A DNA stretch of 64,000 nucleotides. Origin: Lachnospiraceae bacterium. GTDB taxonomy: Bacteria; Bacillota; Clostridia; Lachnospirales; Lachnospiraceae. Position numbers and translations under genes: made by a program. How positions within the stretch are numbered: position 1 is the stretch's first letter; every line of letters begins with the position of its first letter. Location of the stretch: contig CAJTDD010000001.1 in NCBI GenBank assembly GCA_910574885.1, forward strand, positions 253,973 to 317,972, written 5' to 3'. Under the pieces are notes generated by a model. That model ran no database searches. It saw only the letters and a program-made list of their open reading frames with translations, and was not told the origin of the DNA. This document shows, piece by piece, positions 1 through 7,746 of the stretch.

Positions 1-48
1 TGCGGCAAAGAAAAGGGTAACGCATAGAGTGGCCAGTAATCGTTTCAT
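1..48 (-). CDS. 5' end of a secreted or membrane protein gene (partial, runs off left edge)
   Basis: Reading the minus strand from an ATG at 48 gives an open frame to the window edge that begins MKRLLATLCVTLFFAA. Two basic residues followed by a hydrophobic run is the start of a signal peptide or signal anchor. An AGGA-type ribosome site lies about 7 bases ahead of the ATG (around 55-60). The gene is divergent from the dipeptidase gene, so 49-162 should hold both promoters. Only 16 codons are visible and the product cannot be named. Confidence 0.55.
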   Translation of the reverse strand, partial: MKRLLATLCVTLFFAA

Positions 49-162
49 AGAAAATCCTATCTCAATTCTCTTAAAATAATTCTATGGATATGGTTGATTT
101 TTTATGAAGGATGTAACATAATGGGAGTAGAAATTACTTTTAAGAAAAGAGAGGAAAATGAA

Positions 163-1611
163 ATGGCAGTATTAGAAAATTTAGAGCCGCAGAAGGTGTT
201 CCAGTTCTTCGAGGAGATGTGCCAGATTCCCAGGGGAACCTTCGACACGAAGCGCATTAGTGATTACTGTGTGGAGTTTGCGAAGGAGCGGGGCCTGTCT
301 TACATTCAGGATGAGGTGAACAATGTCATCATCACGAAACCTGGGACAGAAGGTTATGAGAACAGCGAGCCGATCATCTTGCAGGGACATCTTGACATGG
401 TATGCGAGAAGACGGCAGACTCAGACCATGATTTCACGAAGGACGGGTTGGATCTTTATGTTGAGGACGGATATCTGAAGGCGAGGAACACGACCCTTGG
501 AAGCGATAACGGAATCGCTGTGGCGATGGCGATGGCAGTCTTAGACAGCAAGGATATTCCCCATCCGCCAATCGAGGCGTTGTTTACCGTGGATGAGGAG
601 GACGGTATGGGAGGCGCCCATGCCATCGACCTGACGCAGCTGAAAGGGAGGAAGCTCATCAATATCGACTCTGAGGAGGAAGGCATCCTGACCACCGGAT
701 GCGCAGGGGGAATCCAGTATGAGTCTATTTTTCCTGTACGGAAGGAGAAGAAGAGCGGAAGTCTTGTGAAGTTCCGTCTCCATGGGCTTTTGGGCGGACA
801 CTCTGGTGCAGAGATTCATAAGCAGCGTGGGAATTCTAACAAGATGGTGGGACGTTTCCTTTACCGTCTGTCAAAAGAAGTCGATTTCCAGTTGGCCAGC
901 ATCAATGGCGGGACGAAGAACAATGTCATCACGCTGGATACGACGGCAGAATTTTTGGTTTCTAATGATTTAGCGTCTTTGGTGCTTGCGAAAGCAGAAG
1001 AGATGGAGAAGATCTGGAATCACGAGTTCATGGGTGAGGAGCCTGGGCTTAAAGTAGATACTTCTGTCTCCGATGTGGCAGATTTTGAAGTGTTCGACGC
1101 CGCATCCACAAAGAATATTGTCGCTTTTCTGGAGCTTTGCCCCAATGGCCTGCAAGAGTACAGCCGTAAACTGGAGGGTGTTGTGGAGACTTCCCTGAAT
1201 ATAGGCGTTGTGGAGACAAAAGAAGATTGTGTACGGACATCTTTCCATATCCGCAGCTCCGTAGAGACAAGGAAGCAGCAGATGAAAGAGCAGGTAGAAG
1301 CGTGTACGTTACTTACCGGAGGAGAAGGGCGGATAATCGGAGAATACCCGGCATGGCAGTATGACCCGAATTCTGAGCTTCGCCAGATTATGGTGGATAC
1401 ATACAAGGAACTCTATGGAAAAGAGCCTATGGTATCGGCAATCCACGCCGGTCTGGAATGCGGCCTGTTCCTTGGCAAACGCCCGGATCTTGACTGTGTT
1501 TCCTTTGGCCCGAACCTGTTAGACGTACACTCTGTCAACGAAGCCCTTGACCTTGCTTCGGCACAGAGATCTTGGGACTATCTGAAGGCAATACTGAAAA
1601 ATTGTAAATAA
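163..1611 (+). CDS. pepD: Beta-Ala-His (Xaa-His) dipeptidase, PepD type, M20 metallopeptidase
   Basis: Cytosolic M20-family dipeptidase of the aminoacyl-histidine dipeptidase group, expected to cleave small dipeptides with two metal ions. Visible motifs: the GHLDMV metal site (H76, D78), GSDNG (bridging D115), the DEEDGMGG catalytic Glu pair (E145/E146), D169 in NIDSEEE and the C-terminal IHAGLECG histidine. The length of 482 residues fits PepD (about 485). The start at 163 was chosen because GAGG sits 8 bases upstream at 151-154; an in-frame ATG at 121 and one at 94 lack a good ribosome site and would add a tail not expected in the family. It is transcribed alone and followed by a stem-loop at 1643. 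Substrate choice among dipeptides cannot be read from sequence. Confidence 0.9.
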   Translation: MAVLENLEPQKVFQFFEEMCQIPRGTFDTKRISDYCVEFAKERGLSYIQDEVNNVIITKPGTEGYENSEPIILQGHLDMVCEKTADSDHDFTKDGLDLYVEDGYLKARNTTLGSDNGIAVAMAMAVLDSKDIPHPPIEALFTVDEEDGMGGAHAIDLTQLKGRKLINIDSEEEGILTTGCAGGIQYESIFPVRKEKKSGSLVKFRLHGLLGGHSGAEIHKQRGNSNKMVGRFLYRLSKEVDFQLASINGGTKNNVITLDTTAEFLVSNDLASLVLAKAEEMEKIWNHEFMGEEPGLKVDTSVSDVADFEVFDAASTKNIVAFLELCPNGLQEYSRKLEGVVETSLNIGVVETKEDCVRTSFHIRSSVETRKQQMKEQVEACTLLTGGEGRIIGEYPAWQYDPNSELRQIMVDTYKELYGKEPMVSAIHAGLECGLFLGKRPDLDCVSFGPNLLDVHSVNEALDLASAQRSWDYLKAILKNCK

Positions 1612-1642
1612 GTAATTTCGTGAACAGGTAATGTCTTATCAA

Positions 1643-1682
1643 GATGGGGTTGATGGCAGAAGTATATAGCCACAACCCCATC
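1643..1682 (+). terminator. Stem-loop after pepD, possible weak terminator
   Basis: The arms GATGGGGTTG (1643-1652) and CAACCCCATC (1673-1682) pair perfectly over 10 bp around a 20-base loop. No U-tract follows directly; only a looser T-rich stretch is found near 1700. It may be a weak terminator or a transcript 3' end stabiliser. The rest of 1612-1908 is AT-rich and holds the promoter at 1741 but no gene that I can see. Confidence 0.45.
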
Positions 1683-1740
1683 GAATCATAAATTTCTCAG
1701 TTTTTGTTCCCAAATTTAAGAATCTAAAAAATAATTCTTG

Positions 1741-1769
1741 TTGTAATTTTTTTCCTATTTTGGTATAAT
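1741..1769 (+). promoter_or_regulatory. Sigma-A type promoter for the AAA ATPase gene
   Basis: TTGTAA at 1741-1746 and TATAAT at 1764-1769 are separated by 17 bases, and TGG just before the -10 box makes an extended -10. The transcript would carry a 5' leader of about 130 bases before the ATG at 1909. Confidence 0.6.
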
Positions 1770-1908
1770 TCAAAGTAAATAAATTCCAAATACTTCTATA
1801 AGAATGTGTAAAATATTCGCAGATATTATATAGAATATTTGTAATTTATTTTAGTAGCACTTCCATCTGTTCGTAATAAAGTTACGGTAAAAAGTGGGGT
1901 AATATGCC

Positions 1909-3042
1909 ATGCTGAAAAAAATTACGGTAAAAAATTTCAAATGTTTTAAGAATGAAACAGTATTCGATTTACGGAAAACGAACTATAAGTTTTTGGAGCA
2001 AAATACTTGCGGAAAATTATTGAAAGGAGCGTTGCTCGTGGGAGACCACGCTTCCGGCAAGACGACAATTCTCCAGTCCATCCGATTGTTGCCTGCGCTT
2101 CTGTTCCGGCAAGGCTCATGCAATGGGATGCCATATCAATGCATTTTTTCAAAAGAGAATGATAGCGGGCTTATCTATGAATTTGATATAGACGGCCATG
2201 ATTTGGTCTATTCGTTCACGTTTTCCAGAGATTCTTTTGTAGAAGAGAACCTGACGGTTGACGGACGGGCCGTGATAGAGCGTTTAGGGAAGAAGGGGAA
2301 ATGGATTGCAGGGAAGGAAACCGTTCTGTGGGATATCGAAGATTCCCAGCTTTTTCTCAAGCAAGTTTCTATGAATCCGGAAATTTCCGGCAGCGAAATC
2401 CTGAGGCAATTTCTTGCTTATTTGAAGAAGACGATTTATATTGACGGCTATACCAGAAAGATTGCCGCTTTCGACGGCGAGAGCCTGTGTGCGGAAAAAT
2501 ATATCGAAAATTACGGAGTCGAAAAAATGAATGATTTTTTCACAGAATATCATTTTCCCTATCGCCTTAGGTACTGTAGGGAGGGTGAAGGGACGGGGCA
2601 GATTTTTTTCCGGCGGGAAGAAAACGGCGGGGAGATTCCTGCCTGCATGGAGTCCTCCGGAAACCGGACGCTGATGAATCTTCTTCCGGCGTTTTTCCGT
2701 GGGATTGAAAGCGGGGGGATGCTGCTCATTGATTCGTTCGGCGGCGGCCTGCATAACAAATTAGAAGAGCTTCTGGTCAGGCATGTCATGAAGAAAGGGG
2801 AGAAGACGCAGCTCATTTTCGCTTCCCATTCGACGAATCTTCTGTCAAACACAATTCTGCGCCCGGATCAGATTTATGCGGTAGAGACTGGGAAAGAGGA
2901 GGGGAGTAGGCTGCATCGTTTTTCCGACGAACAGCCAAGAGTTGCCCAGAATCTTGAGAAAATGTATCTAAGCGGTGTGTTCGGGGGATTACCGGCATAT
3001 AGAATGGATGATTTATCCACAGTGGTAATGAAAAATGAATGA
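1909..3042 (+). CDS. Solitary AAA-family ATPase (AAA_15/AAA_21 type), function unknown
   Basis: The 377-residue protein belongs by motif to the ABC/SMC-like AAA ATPases often found in defence loci. The N-terminus MLKKITVKNFKCFK is typical. Walker A is GDHASGKT at 45-52. The Walker B region LLIDSFGGGLHN has D275 but Ser276 where these ATPases carry the catalytic Glu. SHSTNLLS downstream is the H-loop-like switch. In related systems the gene is usually followed by a small effector (for example RloB), but here a strong hairpin follows directly, so it appears to stand alone. GGGG ahead of ATG 1909 is a modest ribosome site. With the Glu missing it may bind rather than turn over ATP quickly; that is inference. 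Confidence 0.75.
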   Translation: MLKKITVKNFKCFKNETVFDLRKTNYKFLEQNTCGKLLKGALLVGDHASGKTTILQSIRLLPALLFRQGSCNGMPYQCIFSKENDSGLIYEFDIDGHDLVYSFTFSRDSFVEENLTVDGRAVIERLGKKGKWIAGKETVLWDIEDSQLFLKQVSMNPEISGSEILRQFLAYLKKTIYIDGYTRKIAAFDGESLCAEKYIENYGVEKMNDFFTEYHFPYRLRYCREGEGTGQIFFRREENGGEIPACMESSGNRTLMNLLPAFFRGIESGGMLLIDSFGGGLHNKLEELLVRHVMKKGEKTQLIFASHSTNLLSNTILRPDQIYAVETGKEEGSRLHRFSDEQPRVAQNLEKMYLSGVFGGLPAYRMDDLSTVVMKNE

Positions 3043-3085
3043 TAATTCGCTGGATTATCCACATTTGTACGGATAGTTATCAACC
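3013..3085 (+). repeat. Three-box DnaA-box-like array, copy A
   Basis: TTATCCACA occurs at 3013-3021 and 3055-3063, and a third related box TTATCAACC at 3077-3085, giving spacings of 42 and 22. GATAATTC sits at 3041-3048. The same order and the same spacings recur at 4462-4534. TTATCCACA is the Firmicutes DnaA-box consensus. Copy A overlaps the last codons of the ATPase gene. Confidence 0.7.
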
Positions 3086-3087
3086 AG

Positions 3088-3143
3088 AAAAGGGACAGCC
3101 CGAAAATGTTTAATGGAAATGACATTTTCGGGCTGTCCCTTTT
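3088..3143. terminator. Perfect 22-bp hairpin, likely bidirectional terminator
   Basis: The arms 3088-3109 (begins AAAAGGGACAGCCC) and 3122-3143 (ends GGGCTGTCCCTTTT) are perfect reverse complements around a 12-base loop. A-run and T-run are built into the two ends, so it can stop transcription in both directions. It sits directly after the ATPase gene and copy A of the DnaA-box array. The rest of 3043-3343 holds only a likely promoter near 3234. Confidence 0.75.
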
Positions 3144-3230
3144 ACAGAATGAGTATTTTTTGTCAAAATAAGGCGATAAAATGTAATTGAGAAAACTGCC
3201 GGAAAATGATAAGATAGACATAAGGAGATA

Positions 3231-3239
3231 TGATATAAT
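3231..3239 (+). promoter_or_regulatory. Extended -10 promoter element for the Rpn-type gene
   Basis: TGATATAAT contains TATAAT at 3234-3239 with TGA directly ahead, an extended -10. No good -35 box is present at 17 bases upstream, so the assignment rests on the extended -10 and on its position about 105 bases before the gene. Confidence 0.4.
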
Positions 3240-3343
3240 CTTAGATATATTTCTTGAGCCGAACGGCCTTTGCAGTTCTGTTTTCGGAACAGTTACCCCA
3301 TTTAGAAGATTAAGAATTTTATGACAGGAAGGAGAGATTGTAT

Positions 3344-4357
3344 GTGAATGTATTGCGGAAATATTTTCCGATGCTTCGTACCCGAACACAACTATTAGAA
3401 GAGATACACGACAACGAAGAACTAAATAAAATTTTTAATAGCTGGGAGGAACAGAAACAGGAAGAATTTCTGGACTTCTGTACGGGTGCAAAAGGCATAA
3501 AGATGCTTTATGATTTTTGCGTTAAAGCAATATTAAATCCGGAAATTCATCCAGAGCGGATGGAAGAACTGATTTCGTTATTATTAGGAAAGAAAGTAAA
3601 ACTCTTAAAGGTGCTTCCCAACGACAATACCCGTATTTCAGATGAGACCTCCTTATTGGTTATGGATTTTCTGGTACAGCTCGAGGATGGGAGCGTTGCA
3701 AATGTGGAAATCCAGAAAATCGGATATGCATTTCCCGGACAGAGGAGCGCTTGCTATTCGGCTGACTTGTTGTTACGGCAGTATCTTCAAGTTCGTGGAC
3801 AAATGCCGAAAAAATCGTTTTCCTACCGCAAAATTTCAAATGTTTATACTATTGTTTTGTTTGAGAAAAGTCCGTCAGAATTTCATCAATTCCCAGAGCA
3901 ATATCTACATAAATTCCAACAGGAGTCCGATACGGGACTTAAAATGAATCTTCTTCAGGAATTTGTCTTTGTTGCCCTTGACATTTTTAAGAAGAACCAT
4001 CAGAATAGAACTATCAGGAAACGGCTTGAGGGTTGGCTTTCTTTTTTAAGCAGTGATAAACCAGAAGATATCATTGCATTGATTAAAAAGTATCCGGATT
4101 TTAAGCCAATGTATCAGCAGGTCTATGAGATTTGTCAAAATATTGAGCAGGTGATGGGAATGTTTTCAAAGGAATTGTATGAACTGGATCGGAATACGGT
4201 GTGGTATATGATTGATGAACTTAAAAAAGAGAATAAACGTTGGAAGGAAAAGGACAGACAGAATACGGAAGAAATCACACGTTTGAGAAAAGAAGTGGAA
4301 GAAATGAGGTCTGCTCTTCTGAAAGAATCGAGAGAGTTAGGGGAACAGGGCGTCTGA
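3344..4357 (+). CDS. Rpn-type PD-(D/E)XK nuclease / putative transposase protein
   Basis: The 337-residue product matches the PD-(D/E)XK 'transposase' (Rpn-like) proteins common in gut Clostridia. The nuclease core is visible: D108 in MDFLVQLEDGS, then E122 and Q124 in VEIQK, the ExQ variant of the family. The C-terminus (from about residue 290) is a charged coiled coil rich in K and E. The start is probably GTG at 3344, giving MNVLRKYFP as in relatives, because AAGGAG (3329-3334) is 9 bases away; a TTG at 3338 is too close. Members promote RecA-independent recombination or act as nucleases, but the role here is unknown. The gene is flanked on both sides by the DnaA-box-like array, which hints at mobility. 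Confidence 0.8.
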   Translation: MNVLRKYFPMLRTRTQLLEEIHDNEELNKIFNSWEEQKQEEFLDFCTGAKGIKMLYDFCVKAILNPEIHPERMEELISLLLGKKVKLLKVLPNDNTRISDETSLLVMDFLVQLEDGSVANVEIQKIGYAFPGQRSACYSADLLLRQYLQVRGQMPKKSFSYRKISNVYTIVLFEKSPSEFHQFPEQYLHKFQQESDTGLKMNLLQEFVFVALDIFKKNHQNRTIRKRLEGWLSFLSSDKPEDIIALIKKYPDFKPMYQQVYEICQNIEQVMGMFSKELYELDRNTVWYMIDELKKENKRWKEKDRQNTEEITRLRKEVEEMRSALLKESRELGEQGV

Positions 4358-4400
4358 TTTTTCATATTTAGGTAATCGAATACAGTAAAATATTTCCGAA

Positions 4401-4447
4401 AGAAGAGAAAAGCATAGATTTCATGCTTTTCTCTTCTTTATTTTTGC
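4401..4447 (+). terminator. Rho-independent terminator after the Rpn-type gene
   Basis: A perfect 15-bp stem is formed by 4401-4415 (AGAAGAGAAAAGCAT) and 4423-4437, with a 7-base loop, followed by TTATTTTTG. Confidence 0.8.
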
Positions 4448-4461
4448 TTATAAACAGTAAC

Positions 4462-4534
4462 TTATCCACAATGACTCCGAAAAATGGGCGATAATTCCCA
4501 CTGTTTTCCACATTTACAAGGAAAGTTTTCCAAC
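4462..4534 (+). repeat. Three-box DnaA-box-like array, copy B
   Basis: TTATCCACA at 4462-4470, TTTTCCACA at 4504-4512 and TTTTCCAAC at 4526-4534 repeat the 42/22 spacing of copy A, with GATAATTC again 28 bases after the first box (4490-4497). Much of the sequence in between is also shared with copy A. Box 1 is a perfect DnaA box. A further exact TTATCCACA lies on the minus strand at 4824-4832 inside the next gene. Confidence 0.7.
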
Positions 4535-4566
4535 ATTTTTCATATAGTGAGAGAAAAAGGCTTTTT

Positions 4567-5283
4567 ATGCGGAATCAGAAAATCGAAAAAATGCTTCTCT
4601 ACATATTCCTTCTTGCTTTCTTCACAGTTCTGGGAACGAATTACCTGAATGAAAAAGGGCAGTACTACGCCAGACAGCAGAAAACCGTCGATGACCCGGA
4701 GTTCCGCAGGGACTTTTTCTCAGACTCCATGCGTGAAAATCGGCAGTTACTATCAGAAGAGTGCAAAACTTTCCTCGATAATGTGGAAAACGATGTGAAT
4801 TATCATCCAATTCCAGAGTCCATTGTGGATAAGTCCCTAAAAATTTCCTATACTGACGGATGGATGGTGGAGCGCAATTACAAGGGAAAACGGGGTCATG
4901 AAGGTACGGATATCATGGCAAACATTGATAAACGGGGGATTTATCCGGTTCTTTCCATGACGGACGGGGTCATTACCAACCTTGGATGGCTGGAAAAGGG
5001 AGGTTATCGCGTGGGAATTACTTCCAATAGTGGTATCTATTATTACTACGCTCATCTGGATTCCTACTCAAACATTGCGGAAGGGCAAAAAATCAAAGCA
5101 GGAGAGCTTCTGGGCTATATGGGGGACTCCGGATATGGGCCGGAGGGAACAAAAGGACAGTTCGCCGTTCACCTTCACGTGGGAATTTATACGGTCAAAG
5201 ACGGGGCAGAAATCAGTGTCAATCCCTACCACGTCCTCCGGTTTCTGGAAGATAAGAAACTAAAGTATGAATTCGGCCAGTAA
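4567..5283 (+). CDS. Membrane-anchored M23 family peptidase (LytM fold)
   Basis: The 238-residue protein has an N-terminal membrane segment (about residues 9-25) and a C-terminal M23 domain. Zn ligands are H111 and D115 in HEGTD and H204 in HLHVG, with H163 (YYAHLD) and H202 as catalytic histidines, so the set is complete. It should face the wall and cleave peptide bonds in peptidoglycan, or work as a sporulation-type regulator as M23 proteins of this size sometimes do. ATG 4567 has AAAGG 6 bases upstream. No cell-wall gene is next to it; the segment between copy B and this ATG is short, so copy B may lie within its promoter region. Confidence 0.85.
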   Translation: MRNQKIEKMLLYIFLLAFFTVLGTNYLNEKGQYYARQQKTVDDPEFRRDFFSDSMRENRQLLSEECKTFLDNVENDVNYHPIPESIVDKSLKISYTDGWMVERNYKGKRGHEGTDIMANIDKRGIYPVLSMTDGVITNLGWLEKGGYRVGITSNSGIYYYYAHLDSYSNIAEGQKIKAGELLGYMGDSGYGPEGTKGQFAVHLHVGIYTVKDGAEISVNPYHVLRFLEDKKLKYEFGQ

Positions 5284-5357
5284 AGGATTCAGTAAACGAA
5301 TTTTTTTCAACATCTTATAGAGTTACTTTCCCAGATGTGTTATACTAAATTTCATAT

Positions 5358-5502
5358 GTATACCCCAAGGGCATCCCGTAATTCATGCCCCTTGCGGGGC
5401 GGGCGGACTTCGTCCGGTAAGGTATACCCAAAGGGGCACACCGTAATTCATGCCCCTTGCGGGGCGGGCGAACTTCGTCCGGTAAGGTATGCCTAAGGTA
5501 TA
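5358..5502. repeat. 64/65-bp tandem repeat with internal hairpins, two units plus part of a third
   Basis: Units begin at 5358, 5422 and (partial) 5487, each opening with GTATACC or GTATGCC. Shared core: CCGTAATTCATGCCCC, then CTTGCGGGGCGGGC, ACTTCGTCC and GGTAAG. Each unit can fold into GCCCC-TTGC-GGGGC and GGAC-TTC-GTCC hairpins (the second changed to GAAC in unit 2), and AAGGGGCA pairs with TGCCCCTT. The two units differ at only a few bases. The array fills the gap between the M23 gene and the methyltransferase gene; a possible weak -10 (TATACT) is at 5341. Confidence 0.8.
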
Positions 5503-5532
5503 CTCAGAAATGGTGAGACAGGAGGAGATTCC

Positions 5533-6930
5533 ATGAATCTGCCAGCGATATTTGAGGAAAAGATGCGGGGGCTTCTGGGCGGGGAAATGGACGCATATCT
5601 GGCATGTTATGAAGAGCCGAGATATTATGGGCTGCGCGTAAATACAGGGAAGATTTCCGTAGGAGAGTTCCGGAAAATCTGTCCCTTTGAGATTACGCCC
5701 ATTCCATGGATTGAAAATGGTTTTTATTATGACGGGGAAAAGGTATCGCCTGCAAAGCATCCTTATTACTTTGCAGGATTGTACTATCTACAAGAGCCCA
5801 GCGCCATGACCCCGGCGAACCGGCTTCCTATTGAGCCCGGCGATAGAGTCTTAGATGTCTGTGCGGCCCCCGGTGGGAAAGCGACGGAACTTGGGGCAAG
5901 GCTTAGGGGAGAAGGGCTTCTGATTGCCAACGATATCAGCAGTTCCAGGGCGAAGGGGCTGTTGAAAAATATTGAAGTGTTCGGGATTGGAAATGTAGCG
6001 GTGCTATGTGAAGAACCCGGAAAGCTTGAGGCTTATTTTCCGGAATATTTCGACAAAATATTGATTGACGCGCCATGTTCCGGCGAAGGGATGTTCCGAA
6101 AGGATAAGAAGATGGTGAAAGCATGGGAAGAACACGGCCCGGAATATTTCGCCAATATCCAGAAGGGCATTATCCGCCAGGCCGCAAGGATGCTTCGGCC
6201 AGGCGGCAAGATGCTGTATTCCACGTGTACCTTCGACAGCCGTGAAAATGAACAGATTATCGAAGGGCTTAAAAAGGAGTATCCCCAATTTCGTATTCTG
6301 GACATCCGTCCCTATGAAGGTTTTTGTCCGGGAATACCAGAGGAGGCACGGTCAAAGGATGAGGAGCTTAGGAAGACCGTGCGGATATTCCCTCACAAAA
6401 TGAAGGGGGAAGGGCATTATCTCGCTTTACTGCAAAAAGGAGAAGAGGATTTTCCTTCTTTTGGAGGCAATACCGGAAAGGCCGGGCAAAAGCTAAAAGC
6501 AGGAGTAAAATTACCGGAAGCGGCGGAACATTTTTTCCGTGCTATTTCATGGGAAATGGACAGGGCGCGGTTTGAATTGCGGGGGGAGCGGCTTTTCTAT
6601 ATGCCGGACGGGCTTTCGGATGTCCGAGGAATCCGGTTCCTGCGCACCGGGCTTTTGCTTGGGGAACTCAAGAAGAACCGGTTCGAGCCGAGCCAGGCCC
6701 TTGCCATGTGCCTGAAAAAAGAAGAATATGCAGATTCCATTGATTTTTCGGCAGATGATTCCCGGGTCTTCCGATATCTGAAGGGGGAGACGCTGGATGT
6801 TGCAGATTTGGTGAAATCCGGTGACAAGGCATGGCAGTTGGTCTGCGTAGACGGTTTTCCGCTGGGATGGGGGAAAATCTCTCAAGGAACTCTGAAAAAC
6901 AAATATCTGCCGGGATGGAGGCTGTGCTGA
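5533..6930 (+). CDS. RsmF-like rRNA m5C methyltransferase (NOL1/NOP2/Sun family)
   Basis: SAM-dependent RNA cytosine-C5 methyltransferase of the RsmF/YebU group, probably acting on 16S rRNA. The SAM motif DVCAAPGGK lies at 108-116. The two family cysteines are C182 in DAPCSGEG (release) and C232 in YSTCTF (nucleophile). From about residue 310 on there is a C-terminal RNA-binding region of the RsmF type. The length of 465 residues fits. GGAGG at 5521 supports ATG 5533. An RsuA-type pseudouridine synthase follows, so this is a small rRNA-modification pair. The exact target base cannot be read from sequence. Confidence 0.88.
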   Translation: MNLPAIFEEKMRGLLGGEMDAYLACYEEPRYYGLRVNTGKISVGEFRKICPFEITPIPWIENGFYYDGEKVSPAKHPYYFAGLYYLQEPSAMTPANRLPIEPGDRVLDVCAAPGGKATELGARLRGEGLLIANDISSSRAKGLLKNIEVFGIGNVAVLCEEPGKLEAYFPEYFDKILIDAPCSGEGMFRKDKKMVKAWEEHGPEYFANIQKGIIRQAARMLRPGGKMLYSTCTFDSRENEQIIEGLKKEYPQFRILDIRPYEGFCPGIPEEARSKDEELRKTVRIFPHKMKGEGHYLALLQKGEEDFPSFGGNTGKAGQKLKAGVKLPEAAEHFFRAISWEMDRARFELRGERLFYMPDGLSDVRGIRFLRTGLLLGELKKNRFEPSQALAMCLKKEEYADSIDFSADDSRVFRYLKGETLDVADLVKSGDKAWQLVCVDGFPLGWGKISQGTLKNKYLPGWRLC

Positions 6931-6985
6931 TATAGAGCCAATATGAGAATAACAAGAGAAATTGTATGGGATTGGAGGTTATGCC

Positions 6986-7714
6986 ATGATTCGGCTGGAT
7001 AAGTATCTGGCGGATATGGGAGCCGGAACCCGTCAGGAAGTGAAACGCAAGATCCGCAAAGGGCTGGTTTCGGTGAACCATAAGACGGCCGGCGCCCCTG
7101 ACTTGAAAATAAGGGAAGGGGAGGATGTGGTTTCAGTGGAGGGACGGGAAATCGGATATGCCGCATATGAGTATTATATGCTGAACAAACCGGCGGGCGT
7201 GGTATCTGCCACAACTGATTCCCGGGATTTGACGGTGGTAGACCTGATACAGGAAAAACGGCGCAAGGATTTATTTCCTGTGGGGAGGCTTGACAAGGAT
7301 ACGGAAGGGCTGCTTCTGATTACCAACGACGGCTTGCTGGCCCATCGTCTTTTGTCTCCCCGCTGCCACGTAGATAAGACATATTATGCCAGAATCCGCG
7401 GGGCCGTCACGCAGGAGGACGTCCTTGCATTTGCAGAAGGAGTAGATATCGGAGAGGACGGGCAGGTAGAGCGGACGATGCCTGGAATCCTTGAGGTGCT
7501 TACCAGCAATGCAGAATCGGAGATTCGGCTGACCATACAGGAAGGAAAGTACCATCAGGTAAAACGCATGTTTCTGGCCGTAGGTAAGGAAGTGACCTAT
7601 CTGAGACGGGAGCGGATGGGGACGCTGGTTCTGGATATGGATTTAAAGCCTGGAGAATACCGGCTGCTTACCGACGAAGAGAAGAAAGGGATCGGGGCAA
7701 GCGGTTTGGCGTAA
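6986..7714 (+). CDS. RsuA-family rRNA pseudouridine synthase
   Basis: The 242-residue protein has an N-terminal S4 RNA-binding domain (RLDKYLADMG, residues 3-12, to about 45) and the RsuA/RluB/E/F catalytic motif GRLDKDTEGL with catalytic D103. Likely target is a 16S rRNA uridine (position 516 in the RsuA group) or 23S for RluB; the short length without a tail favours RsuA. GGAGG at 6974-6978 fixes ATG 6986; an upstream TTG at 6962 has no ribosome site. It lies 55 bases after the RsmF-like gene and is probably co-transcribed with it. Confidence 0.88.
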   Translation: MIRLDKYLADMGAGTRQEVKRKIRKGLVSVNHKTAGAPDLKIREGEDVVSVEGREIGYAAYEYYMLNKPAGVVSATTDSRDLTVVDLIQEKRRKDLFPVGRLDKDTEGLLLITNDGLLAHRLLSPRCHVDKTYYARIRGAVTQEDVLAFAEGVDIGEDGQVERTMPGILEVLTSNAESEIRLTIQEGKYHQVKRMFLAVGKEVTYLRRERMGTLVLDMDLKPGEYRLLTDEEKKGIGASGLA

Positions 7715-7746
7715 ATGGCTGGAAGCAAAGAGAAAGGAAGTTCGGA

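Noticed and set aside
3013-3085. Chromosomal replication origin because of DnaA boxes
   Set aside because: No dnaA, dnaN or other origin genes and no long AT-rich unwinding region are near; the pattern is duplicated around an accessory gene.
5358-5502. CRISPR array
   Set aside because: The units follow each other without unique spacers and no cas genes are present; it is a plain tandem repeat.
5383-5760. 125-residue open frame on the minus strand over the tandem repeat and methyltransferase start
   Set aside because: It is antisense to a clear gene, has repeated codons from the GC-rich repeat and no ribosome site.
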